Of a stretch of DNA of 64,000 bases, positions 24,426 through 35,170 are shown in pieces. Position 1 is the stretch's first letter. Each line of letters starts with the position of its first letter. A program made the translations under genes and the position numbers. The notes under the pieces were generated by a model. It was not told the DNA's origin. It did not search any database and saw only the letters and a program-made list of their open reading frames with translations. Source of the stretch: Neolentinus lepideus HHB14362 ss-1 (lineage: Eukaryota; Basidiomycota; Agaricomycetes; Gloeophyllales; Gloeophyllaceae); NCBI GenBank assembly GCA_001632425.1, contig KV425596.1, positions 147,064 through 211,063 of the forward strand. The letters run 5' to 3'.

Positions 24426-26903
24426 TCACCCCAACGCCCGACTCAACGCACTAGTATTCCCATCCGCGCCCCCACCCCCAACCACGAGCGGCGTGAATGT
24501 CGGGCTCAGCGGCCACGTCGGCGGGCTCGGCACCCACTCCCCCACGTCCACGCCCATATCAAAGCCTACCCCCGGGTACGCGCGCAGCGCCGGGTCGAGC
24601 CACTCCACCCCGCCACTCCACCCCTCCATCGAGCCGCTGCCAAACTCCCCCGCCCTGCCGTTAAACCCGACCCTGCCACTGTTAAACCCCGCCCCACCAC
24701 CATCACCCCCCGTCCCCGCCCGCCCCCACTCCCCCCTCCTCCCCCGATCCACCGGCGTCCCCCGTCCCACCGCCCGCGCCTCCTCGCGCGCCCACGCGAG
24801 CGGCACCGCCGCGAGGCGCGGGAGCGCGACGGCGTCGAGGCCGTAGGTGAGCGGGAGGTTGAGGTGCAGGTGGTCGTGTGCGTGCGTGGGCGCGGGGATG
24901 GGGAGGGTGTGTGCGGGGGTTGGGGGTTGGGTGGGGTAAGAGGGGTAAGAGGGGGAGGGAATGGGGAGGGGCGCGGGAGGGGAGGAAAGGGAAGGCGGGG
25001 GAGGGGGAGGGTCCGCCATCTCAAAGTCCCCAAACATATCCTCGTGCTCGTCCTCGAGATCCCACTCCGCGTCGTCATCGCTCTCCCACTCCGAGTCCCC
25101 CATCTCGACGTCCCCGTCCCCGTCCTCGTCCAACACGTTGTCCGCCGTGTAATTGTAAAACACATTCTCCAAGGAAGAGGAGGAGGAGGACAGAGCGATG
25201 TCGTCGATGGAGGGCTCGGGTTTGGGGATGGGCGCCTTCTCGGGATGGTAAGCGTAATACCGCTTCGCCTGCGTGTCCGTGATAGCCTGGATCGTCGAGT
25301 AGCCGTACTGCCTCGCCCTGTACCAAATTTATCAGCATCCCGTCTCAACTCAAACTCAAACAGAAAGGAGAGCAACTCCAACTCAAACACAAAGGAGAGC
25401 AACTCCAACTCAAACTCAAAGCAGAGCAACTCCAACTCAAACACAAAGCAGAGCAACTCAAACTCAAACTCAAACACCAACACCAACACCAACCCAAACA
25501 CAAACACAAACAAAGCAGAGTACTCACAGGACACCAACCCGCTCACGACACGCGCTCCGCCACAGATCCGGCTCGCGCGCCTTCGGGGGGCGGAGGACGG
25601 GGACGGGTGGGGCGGGCGGGGTGGAAGGGAAGGAAGGGGTGAAAGGGGTGAAAGGGGTGGAAAGGGCGGAAGGGGTTGAAAGAGTGGAAGGGGTGGGGGG
25701 GATCGGGACCTCTACCATGTCGTCGTCCTTGTCCTCGTCGCAGCACGGGCAGAGGCAGGTATCGGACGCGCTGCATTCCTGGTGGGTATCGGCCGCGCTG
25801 CACGGCTGGTGGGTCTCGTCGGGGTGTACGTCCACCAGCTCTTTGGGGTGTACGTCGCGCCGCTCTTTGGGGTGTACGTCGCGCCACTCTTCGGTGTGTA
25901 CGTCCCCCAGCTCTTCAGTGTATACCTCCACCAGCTCTTCGGTGTGTACGTCTCGCAACTCATCGGCGGGGACGCCGCACAGCTCTTCAATGTGTACACC
26001 CGCCACGCCGGCAGGGACGATGGATTCGTGCAGATCGCCCGCGGGGACGATGGTTTCGTGTAGGTCGCCCGCGGGAGTGAAGACAGTTTCGAGTAGGTCA
26101 CCCGCGGGTGTGAAGACGCGGAGTGCGGCGGGGAAGGGGCGCGCCCAGACGGACTCGAGGTGGGCTTTGGTGGCGGAGTAGGATGAGGGAAAGGTGGGAG
26201 AGGAGGGTTCGGCGAAAAACTGGATCGCGTATTCAGAGATGTTGTCGGGCTGTTCGGTGGCGGTCAGGGAGGATTGGTACTGGATGAGGATGTCATCGGT
26301 GCGGTGCGCCTCTTTGTCGATGTAGGCAGAAGGTTGGTCAACGGTTATGGTTGCGACGTGGCCCTCGTCGAGTGCGGCGACAATACTGTGGCTCGCGTCT
26401 GGTGTGGCGTCGGACTCGGGAGGGATGACAATGGCGGTTTCGACGGTTGTACCCTCGACAGGCTCGGTGGCATCGTCAATTATAGTAATAATGCCATTGT
26501 GGGGGATTGCGCTGTGAAGTGCGTGAGGAGGGGCACATCCCGTTACGAGGCGAAACACGTACGCTGCATCGACAGACCCCTTGTCATCTCCGACCTCGTG
26601 TGCCTCATGGCGGACGATGTTTGTATTGTCGGTCAGAAGACTCGCTGCGGGAGCTTCCACCTGCAATGGCACAACGGGTCAATCACGGTATTTGAAACCG
26701 AGATTGGAAGGAGAGGGAACACGTACGCGGCAGCGCTTCCTGCACTTCTTATCCTCATCATCGGATGTAGTGGCACGGTGGCGTTTCAACGTTAACTTTG
26801 CAGGCGGGTGGGCCCTCTGGGTGCGTGGGGAGGAGGGGCGTGGCTCGGGAAAGCGCGGGATGGATGTGCGGGTGGACCGCCTAGGGGAAGGGAATTGATT
26901 CAT
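24426..26903 (-). CDS. Low-complexity protein with internal peptide repeats, function unknown
   Basis: Three exons (26727-26903, 25528-26660, 24426-25317) join in frame to 733 residues. I do not recognise a domain. Exon 1 is basic and ends KKCRKRCR. Exon 2 contains a run of short repeats around DVHTEEL, DVHPKEL and AGDLHETIVP units, then a Cys-rich CLCPCCDEDKDDD and a Ser/Thr/Pro stretch. Exon 3 opens with RQYGYSTIQAITDTQAKRYY, passes through a very acidic segment (EDGDGDVEMGD onward) and ends Pro/Gly-rich. The charged and repetitive make-up suggests an intrinsically disordered, perhaps nuclear, protein, but that is inference. Splice junctions are standard; the second intron is 210 bases and strongly G/T-biased in the transcript. 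Confidence 0.6.
25318..25527 (-). repeat. Tandem repeat filling an intron
   Basis: Between about 25342 and 25513 the plus strand is almost only A and C with an occasional T or G. It is built from AACTCA/AACACA-like units in larger repeated blocks. The transcript of the host gene therefore has a long G/U-rich intron. At 210 bases it is three to four times the length of most introns in the window. Confidence 0.8.
25790..26105 (-). repeat. Coding minisatellite (about 30-base units)
   Basis: Imperfect head-to-tail units reading GTGTACGTC...CAGCTCTTC on the plus strand. They encode about ten copies of a roughly ten-residue acidic peptide (HTEELxDV, HPKELxDV and AGDLHETIVP forms) in the protein at 24426-26903. 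Confidence 0.75.
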
Positions 26904-29857
26904 TATTGATGGAAAAGGATTGTTCCCGACAAGGCGACAGGGCGTTCAGAAATGGACTGGATTGAACGGTGACACACTCCAAAAACAGGATCCAGCAGCG
27001 GCCGGGAAATCGATGGATGGCGACTCTGATTCAATCGGGGCGCAAACAGCAAAGACAAGGTTCACACTCCGACCCGGCTTCTCGGCTGCCTCACTCCTTT
27101 ATCAGAATGTCCTGGCAGCATTCCCTGTCGCCTGCATCCGGTACAATCTGAATCGATTGACCATCGACGTTTCAGGCCAACTTTCCCATCTAACCTCAGT
27201 GCCTCTGTCACCAGACCACTCCCTACTCAAACACTAGTACTGCGGGAACGTTACATTACCCGGTCACACCCACAATCCTATCCCATCCTTTTGCACGGAC
27301 TCCACCCGTCGTATATAAGAAGACTGGCGCCTTTGACGCTTGCTCACCGCCCCCGCACTTGCCCCGCTTGGTATGCACTGGCTCACTGCTTTCTCTTCCC
27401 TTTACAAACCGGTTTTAGCTGCCCACCAGACAGTCATTCCTGGGACCGGACCTCCTCTAGCACCGGTTCCCGTCCTGGCAATGACATCGCATCAACGTAG
27501 TCCTATTTGATCCAGCGCCAGGCACTTGGCTACTTGCTCTACCTTGGCTATGCACCGCTGGTCCTTGATATTAATACTCGTCCTTATTACGATCTATTTT
27601 CGCGTGCATATACCCGACTTTGACTCCTCGCTCTCCGGTACTCGCATCTTCCGCCGGCAGACACCCATCACCGCCAGATTCGCAGCTCAGCCAAATATCC
27701 ACTCTTAATTTCGATGTCAAACCTTCACAAAGCAGTTCCGGGACAAAGCATACAGAGCCTCAGCCTCGTTTCCTGCCCTTCTCTGGCTCCAATGACTACA
27801 GGCGCCATGTGTGGACGCTCTTGACAATGAGTATTCTTGTAAATTTTAACAATGCATCGCGTGAAATCAACTGCCGAAGCTCAGCCTTGGTCACCAGCGT
27901 GCTGCGATCACTTTCCGCCTTGAGAGTCGTCAATGTGTACCGACTCGACGCTTCCCCAGGTCGTGGCATGCTCGCAACACCCTGGCCCCGGAAGACTTCC
28001 TGGCACACTGGTTGCTCTCCCGCCCAGAAACATCTAGTCATCACCGGGTCCCCGTCCTGGCACAGCGTAGCCATTTGAATTAGCGCCTCTTCGTCTTCGC
28101 TCTGCTCTTGGTCTTTAGTACTCAGCCGCATCAGAACTATACATCCGACTTTTCTGACTCCCCGTTCTCCACTCGTCGCGATATTATACCTCGCACGGCT
28201 CTACTCCTACACCTAAAAGCAGACAACGAACACCTCCAAGGCCACATACTGATACCGACTCGAGGCTGGCATGCGATCGTACTCTCGCCTCCACGCGTTC
28301 CGGTAATCGTTGAAGAAACGAGAAACACCAAGGCGAGCGATCCACACGGCGGGAAGTCGTGCACGTCGAGACCACCACTCGGACTGGACACTCCTATCGA
28401 GTCGGGGCCCGCGAGACTAGTGTGACTGCTTGCGACGTGCGCACTAATTGGCGTGTAACCGAACCTGAACGTTAACCACCGCAACACTGCTTGACATTAC
28501 TTGGTCTTCTACTGCGAGCAATGGCACGGAACTACTCGGACGCGCTCGCCATGACACCCATTGCAGTTCACGACGTCGCCCCTTCCGCAGCTCCACTCTT
28601 GATGTCGTTATCAAGCCTTCACAAAGCGGCTCTGGGACAAAGTATGCTGGACCTCAGCCTCGTTTCCTGCCCTTCGCTGCATAGGCCGTCGACGTCCAGC
28701 TAATGGCAACACATTCCTTCCAACAGCGCATCGCGCGAAATCAGTACTTACTGTCGCATCTCAGCCTGACAAACGCTGCCTTGGTCACCGGCTGTGCTGC
28801 GATCACTTTCCGCCATCTCGCACTGCAGGTCCCTTTAATGCGTACCTTCAACGGGAACGAATCGATGCTTTCCCAGGTCGTCCAATGCTAAGCCGTCCAT
28901 GTACAAGCTACCTTCGTCGCGGTGTCCTCGCTCGATCACTGGACTCGCAGCTCGATGTCGGGTGCCTTGTGGAGATAGCCACGTATTCTCCGCGTGTCTG
29001 GAATTCTAGGCACTGCCGAGACGCTGCAGCACGCCTTTCATTCGAGGACATCCAGGCTCATGGTAACCGACTTTCTACCTCGTCGAAGCTTAGCACCGAG
29101 AACACAGTGCCAGTGGCGATTCTGTCAACGAAGCTATTTCCCAAATTATGCAGAGCCATGGTGCAAGACAGCCAAGGGCAACAGGGAGTGGAAGAAGCTG
29201 CAGTTGGCCAGCAAGTGCGGAATAAAGAACCGCCTGACTCGATTACTGAAGAGGTATGCTACTACGAGCTGATCCGAGTTACCGTCTAGAGACTAGTAAA
29301 ATATAGCTACATAATTCTCGACATGTCCATCCCGATTATTCTCCTGACGTTTTGTAGAACTCGCTCGGTAACGTGTTATACAATGCCAGGTAAGGTGCGC
29401 AGTGCCTTCTAGGGTTTGCACCGACTCTCAGTTTGCGAGTGGCCAAGACCGAAGAGGAGCATGAAAGGATGAGACTCAGTGATTTATCTAGTCTTGGCAA
29501 CCAGACTCTATGTGCAACATCGATCGTGCAGAGACGTCCAAGCTACAAGCATTCGTACCTCCACACCTGTCCGTGTCTATATCCCCTACCAAATGCTCTC
29601 GGATATTCACAAACAACAACGAGCCTACGTTTTCTTTTGTGGTAGAAGCACGATAATGCCAAGATATCTCAGTCTCGTATCACTAGCTTGTCCGCTTCCA
29701 GGGTACGTTTCTAATCCACCTAACTACCACGTCCGAGCATCCATAGTGGATCATTTTGTTATAGAGATCCCCTCGATACTCAAGAGAGGATGCTGCAGGC
29801 AGTGGTCGCCTCACAGGCACTCGAGCTGGTGCTGGCAACGGTCGACACGTTTCCAAA
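26904..29857. repeat. Decayed tandem duplication, no supported gene
   Basis: Two stretches resemble each other about 890 bases apart. For example CCTCAGCCTCGTTTCCTGCC occurs near 27756 and 28651, and TGCTGCGATCACTTTCCGCC near 27899 and 28793. A third partial match to the first unit (TATACCCGACTTTGACTCC against TACATCCGACTTTTCTGACTCC) is near 28138. Matches are interrupted by indels. The plus-strand frames inside are short and do not stay parallel between units, so I read this as a non-coding or long-dead repeat. The remainder to 29857 shows nothing I can name. Confidence 0.5.
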
Positions 29858-30405
29858 CTATAGTATGCGCGACATCAGCGACGAAGGCTTCTCAACCGGC
29901 GCAAACGAACTATTCACCTGATCGTACGTGCAGATACCACTGGGGTATCCGCACTGCCACCCTCTGAAGTTGTTGATCAATACGCCCGCGTCCCCGTTCA
30001 AATCTGCTGGGCAGGTGCACCCCGAAGCCGGGCAAGGCACGTTTGCGGGGCAGTTTCCTTGCGCGGTATTCTGAAGGTCCCCTGACTGTTTCAAACGAGG
30101 TCAGTCAGTCGGCCGCGGTGACCCTCGGGCGATGAGCGATGATGACTCACCGCATCATCCCAAGCGCAAGCTCCGCTGGGGTATGCACATTGGTACCCAG
30201 GGAAGATGTTGATCAAGACGCCGACATTTCCGTGTGTGTCGTTCGGACAAGGGCAGCCCGTCAGACTTGAGGCCCAAGTGAGGTAGCCTGGGACGGTGCG
30301 CTCAACGAGCTCTGTGGGATGAGCGGTGGTACCGGCCAGCAATTTGGCCAAGAGAGCGATGGCGCTGATAGCGCTGAAGAGTCGAAGGAGAGGTGCCACA
30401 ATCAT
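29858..30405 (-). CDS. Small Cys-rich secreted protein with two tandem modules
   Basis: Two exons (30151-30405, 29858-30085) give 160 residues. The start is MIVAPLLRLFSAISAIALLA, a good signal peptide; an upstream in-frame ATG at 30441 would weaken it. The mature part has two copies of a Cys-rich module: GCPCPNDTHGNVGVLINIFP with QCAYPSGACAWDD, and GCTCPADLNGDAGVLINNFR with QCGYPSGICTYDQ. They are joined by a linker (LQNTAQGNCPANVPCP). I know similar secreted proteins from mushroom genomes but no established function. The even cysteine spacing suggests disulfide-bonded extracellular modules. The intron (65 bases) lies between the two modules. Confidence 0.8.
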
Positions 30406-31400
30406 CTGTGAGGCTGAGCTTCTGTCACTGGGATACGACAACGAAGGGAACGCTGTTTGTCTGTGAGCAAGACGTGCAGCCTTTATAAAAGTGTACCTCC
30501 AGCCATCACTTTGTTGGGGGACCGTGGTGTCTTCAGCATTAGCGACATCTTGACCGGCATTACTGAAGATTATGCCGTTTCTAATTATGTGTCAGTTACG
30601 CTAAACGACTGCAAAATAAGATGACAACATGGCCAGGCCTTCTAAAACCGAGGATCGTGTTCCAGGACGTGGCCGATGTGGACAGGAGCGTAGTCGGCAC
30701 CGACAATTTAATGACGTCGAGGTCATTATCAGGGCATGAATCTGGAACACGAACCAAAACGACACGCCGAAGCAAGAGGACAGAGGAATCATTCAAAGTT
30801 GCACGAAAGAATCATAAATATTTGACCTGGAATAGTAATCGAGACTACAGATTAAAAGGAATCAGGAAGAGTTCGATCTGCAGGTAATGGCGAGGAAATA
30901 AATCAGGAACATAAACATGCAGCTGACATGGCAAGTACCAGGAATTCTTACAGCCAACCGAGTATCCAGCGCGCCACAAGGACTGCTTCTTGAGGCTGTT
31001 TTTTGCCTGTGGAGTATGTCCCGATTGCATCCATCCAATTGCATTGAGACAGCATGCGAATATTGACATGTGATGAACAGAATCAGGCTCTGAGACAAAG
31101 ATCCAGCGCTAATAGGCACTGACCTTCGATGCAGTTCGGAAAAATCAGACGCAAGAAATAGACGCGTAATGACCACGATGAGAACAGGTTCCGCGGTCCA
31201 CTCTAGCCCAACGATCGAGAGAAGAATGGATCCAAGAGGTCAGGCGGATGTCGTAGGCTCCCAAAGACTAGGGACACCGTTCGCAAATAAGTTGAAGCGA
31301 AGTCTAGCAAGGCAGTCACATATATTAATCCTTGACAGCGATCGAGGTTTGCTGTTAACATGTTGACAGGCATGTCAGAGTGCAATCAACTCTGGGAGTG
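30406..31400. other. Intergenic, about 1 kb
   Basis: Promoter side of the Cys-rich gene, then AT-rich sequence. Minus-strand frames at 30862-31176 and plus-strand frames at 30621-30887 carry no recognisable content. Confidence 0.4.
30481..30490 (-). promoter_or_regulatory. TATA box of the Cys-rich secreted protein gene
   Basis: On the minus strand TTTTATAAAG lies about 76 bases before the chosen ATG at 30405. This spacing supports that start over the upstream ATG at 30441. Confidence 0.5.
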
Positions 31401-32585
31401 CGAGACCGGCCTAAATTAGACCGGTAGGTTCGTACGCAAGACGGATGTATTCCAGCCGCCAGACGGCTCAAAATGTACGTTTACCATATGAAACCACCGG
31501 TCAAAATATAGACCCGAATATTGGGAATTCCGACCGGTGGTCTACCGAGCTCAATTCAACCCAGGAATGTCTGGTTTTCCGTTCGTTAGTGTTTATCAAA
31601 TTTGAGCAGCTTATCGTAGCCAAAACAATCCATTTTCCGTGCAACCGGTCCTCTAGGATTTCCCCTTAATTTCAAGCACATTTTTCATCCAATTTGCATC
31701 CAGATTGTGTCAAACAGAGAAAAGCACAAATTTCATTAGATCAACGGTAGCAGGCTGTACAACAATGAAAAATATGTTACAGTAGAAGAGCGGTGAGCTA
31801 TGAATAGTCGAAGTCTGAGATAGGAATAATGTAAATGTGAAGTAAATTGAAGCAGAGGTAGGAGACCAAAAGAGCAAAAGGGTAGAGCAATGACATACAC
31901 TGCAGGTCCAAGCCCTTAAACAACCCAGCCTCTCTCTGCAGAAAGTACCCCTATATGTTTGTCATTAGCTAGCACGAAGTAGACATCACACTTACGGAGT
32001 CCCCAAGGTTCATAGCTTCAGTAGAAATCCAGCCATCCTATGGTTCACTTGAGGATCAGTAAAACATGTCACGATGTTTGTATATACTCACAATATATCA
32101 CAAGGCAGCTAAAGGACCTCTGGATCCATAAACATAAGCTCATCATATCAGAGAACTCAACAGGTATACATGCATACCTATAAACCCATGACCCGTCATG
32201 TCCAGTACAATACCCGTGAAGACTGGTCTCTGTAAACCTGATGAACAAAGATAAATCATGAATGATGCAACATACCTGCATACTAGACACTCTACGAGAG
32301 TTGCGGCAAAGAGAAATCAGACACCATAGAGACTCACGGATGGTAGGCAGAGGCAAGATGAACAAGAGCGCGTCTGAGCGCATCCATTTCTTAAGTCCGA
32401 TACTGGCATTCCCACGATAGCTGTGCTGCATCAACAGACAAATTTCGACCGTTTATCGCACTAAGTGCCCAGATCATAATTTCAACCGGTTTTCAGTCGA
32501 AACCTGTTTCGACCTTATTCGACCACTTACCGGCTGAAAGTACAAAAACGATCGATTACCTGTCTAATTTAGGCCTGCCTGGTGT
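31401..32585. mobile_element. TIR-bounded DNA element, about 1.2 kb, with possible spliced minus-strand cargo
   Basis: GGCCTAAATTAGAC at 31408-31421 is matched by its reverse complement at 32562-32575, with weaker similarity on both sides (GGTA..TCG inward, GTGC outward). Near the left end an inner hairpin pairs ACCACCGGTC (31493-31502) with GACCGGTGGT (31532-31541). The interior is AT-rich and has no transposase I can see. On the minus strand from about 32434 to 31900 there are well-formed short introns (GTGAGT, GTATGT, GTATGC, GTAAGT donors; AG acceptors). I could not fix the target-site duplication. Confidence 0.5.
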
Positions 32586-32818
32586 GCACAGTGCAACTTA
32601 ACAGACTTGTCGCCATCAAACCTTTACTATTACGCATGTATGCCTTAAGTAATATATTTGACAAGTAATGCATTTTACAACTGAAAAAACGCGATGTATC
32701 TCAAATTAAGTTTCAATTCTAGTCAAAATCGACATTAACATTGTCTTTGTGAACGGAAAACTGCAGCTACCAAAATAAAACTTGATGTATATGTTGAACA
32801 CAGTATAGACTAAATTTA

Positions 32819-33095
32819 CTGTATCATTTCGACCAATTCGTCAGTCACGCGTCACGGACCCCTCTTGACGTGCCGTAATATGGACACTGTCACGGGTCAC
32901 GAGAGCCCTCTGACGAATCCTTTTTTGGTCACAGCCGGCATTCGACCTCGCTACAGGCGAAATTTTGGGCGCCTGCGGCGCGACTTAAGAAAATTCGGCA
33001 CATTGTCACGCCCACTGGTGGTAGCTGACGAAGTGACGAATGAGAAAAAGGTGTCATGCGTCACAAGGCCTGACGAATCGGTCGAAATGGTACAG
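32819..33095. mobile_element. Mariner-like MITE, copy A (277 bases)
   Basis: Begins CTGTATCATTTCGACCAATT and ends with the inverted match ...TGACGAATCGGTCGAAATGGTACAG, giving terminal inverted repeats of about 26 bases. It is flanked by TA on each side (32817-32818 and 33096-33097), the target duplication expected for Tc1/mariner elements. It has no coding capacity and repeated GTCACG words inside. A second copy lies at 56436-56927. It ends about 190 bases before the start of the dioxygenase gene at 33284. Confidence 0.8.
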
Positions 33096-33283
33096 TACAT
33101 CTTTTTTTTCCGACTGAAAAAGCGTTGGCTCGTCGTGCAGAAAGCCATTGACGGTCCCACGTCACGTGATGATCCAATACTGCATTGGAACCGGACTCAA
33201 TAGAGGATCGAACCCGCGAGCTGGTTTGCAAACGGAAAGTCGAAACCGAGTTTGAATTTGACCTCATCAGCTGTATTGTGGCC

Positions 33284-34516
33284 ATGTCGCAAACCTCAAC
33301 CATAGAAGCTGACTCTGTACCGTTGACACTCAAACTTTCAAATGGCCAGATAGTGTCCTTCAAGTCAAACGTGGCGAAGGACACTGGAGAGATACCCATC
33401 ATTGACATTGGAGGGATCTTCAGCGACAAGATAGAGGATCGAAAGGCAGTCGCTGAGAAAGTTCGTGAGGCATCGTCGAGGATCGGGTTCTTCTATGCGA
33501 TTAATCATGTAAGCCTCGAGTAGCTCTCGGACTTTTGAAAATGCTGACGATCTGATAGGGAATCGATCCAAGATACGAGGAAGATACTTTCGAGCAGGCG
33601 AAGCGATTCTTCGCGTTACCGGAAGAAACAAAGATGAAAGTGTGGACCGGCCAAGTTCCGAACGAGTACGTTGGTTACCACCCGCTGAACGCCTACAATA
33701 ATGGCAAGAGGAAGCACAATGGCGAGTTCTTGAACCTGAAAAAGTTGGAGTTGTATATCGTGTTAACCGGAGCAGATCTCTTCGAGGCATTTAATTGGGC
33801 TTACGACGCAAAGTACGATCCTGCCAGTAGGCTGGAAGACAAGGAGAATATCACGCCGTCGATCAGCATTTGGCCTGAAGAGGAAGACTTACCTGGGTTC
33901 AAGGATGCTTTGTATGCATATCACGCTCAGCTCCTCACACTTGCACGCAAGATGACCAGAACGTTCGCATTGGCCCTGCACATGCCGGAGGATTACTTCG
34001 ACGAGCACGTCAAGTGTCCGGAGGCGGGAATGCAGGTTCTGCATTACCCTCAGCAGGAGGTACGTCAAGAGCTAACCATGGGAATAACGGACGTTGACTT
34101 GCAGATATGACTTGTCCCTGCAGGCACCTGCAGACGATCAGAACGGCATCGGAGCCCACACCGACTTTGAGTGCTTTACGATGGTCACGCAAGACGCCTC
34201 TGGAGGTCTTGAAGTTCTTTCGAAATCTGGGGACTGGGTGAAAGCGACTCCTGTTCCTGGCGCTCTGGTGGTAAACATTGCCGACTGTCTGATGCGGCAG
34301 ACGAATGATGTCCTCGTATCGACCGTCCATCGTGTGATCAACAAGAGCGGAAAGGAGAGATACTCTTGCCCATTTTTCTTCGGGTTCGATAGGAAGATTC
34401 CATTGGAACCTGTACCAGGCTGCGTGTCCGAGGCGAACCCGGCGAAGTATCCTGTTATGACAGGCGGGGAATATTACAAGTGGCGCACGAATATGGCGAA
34501 GAATAACAACGATTAA
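33284..34516 (+). CDS. 2-oxoglutarate/Fe(II)-dependent dioxygenase, isopenicillin-N-synthase-like (copy 1)
   Basis: Four exons (33284-33508, 33559-33721, 33776-34059, 34124-34516) give 354 residues. The N-terminal DIOX_N region reads EIPIIDIGGIFSD...REASSRIGFFYAINHGIDP. The catalytic barrel has the iron ligands H-x-D in GIGAHTDFECFT and the distal H in STVHRVINKSG; the 2-oxoglutarate-binding Arg is in ERYSCPFFFGFD. Such enzymes hydroxylate, desaturate or cyclise small molecules; the substrate is unknown. A tandem paralog with identical intron positions follows. The second intron (33722-33775, 54 bases) uses a GC donor (GCGAGT); because it is a multiple of three it would also read through. I chose the ATG at 33284 over one at 33185 because it aligns with the paralog's start. 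Confidence 0.9.
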
Positions 34517-35170
34517 GAAGATGGAATACAATATCGATTGAGTTCCTAGCCGTTGCTGCGACTACACCTTCCACTCCGCGCAAGGCTGATTTGTTGAAGA
34601 CAGTCATCAACAACTCTGTGTATTATGTAAGATATATTTACAGCCACTAAACTCAGGAGAAAACGATTGAGGACCTAGAATTTTAGTCTATATTTATTTA
34701 AATTTAGCACCGCCGGCACTCGGAGTTCGTATTATTCGTGACCAAGTTCGCAACTTGAAGAGGTCTCATGGCTCACAAATCGACAGTATGGGTAGGTCCG
34801 CAGGACCATGATCTGACAAATTTCATACGTCCCCTGGCCTCAGACCACAGCCTGGTTCACTGACACAAATATTAATTAATTAGAGTAGGAAATACCAGCT
34901 TCAGACTAAGGATCCAGTTCAAAGCTGGCATTTCCTACTCTAATATTTGTATCGTTCACGAGTTACAACACCGGAGATAGGATCGCTATCGGCTGCTGGT
35001 GGTCTGTTCATAGACAAAGCTTCTTGGTCGAGTATATCAGACTCATGCTGTCACCTTCACCTTCTCGTGCCCTGTGAGTCCTGACTAATGAAGGCTTGCA
35101 GGGTTATCAAGTCCTCGGAACACAACTGCATGTCTAATGACGACTCGTACATCGATTACCTCTCTAAATC
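34517..35170. other. Intergenic between the two dioxygenase genes
   Basis: Contains the hairpin at 34864-34950 and the promoter of the second dioxygenase. No gene is present. Confidence 0.5.
34864..34950. repeat. Near-perfect inverted repeat (hairpin)
   Basis: ATTAGAGTAGGAAATACCAG... (34878-34901) pairs with the reverse complement at 34922-34944 with one mismatch over 23 bases, around a loop of about 20 bases. The outer ACAAATATTA and TAATATTTGT extend the pairing after an eight-base insertion on the left. It could be a tiny foldback transposon or an RNA hairpin. Confidence 0.8.

Noticed and set aside
24566..25546. 326-codon minus-strand frame rich in Arg and Phe/Glu
   Set aside because: Alternative frame of the unknown gene's third exon plus its repeat intron; composition is an artefact of the repeats.
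24864..25679. 271-codon plus-strand frame with an Asn/Ser repeat
   Set aside because: Reads the G/T-A/C intronic repeat and low-complexity exons backwards; no independent support.
33190..33225. GGATCGAACCC-like sequence considered as a tRNA T-arm
   Set aside because: No matching A-box or acceptor stem at the right distance on either strand.
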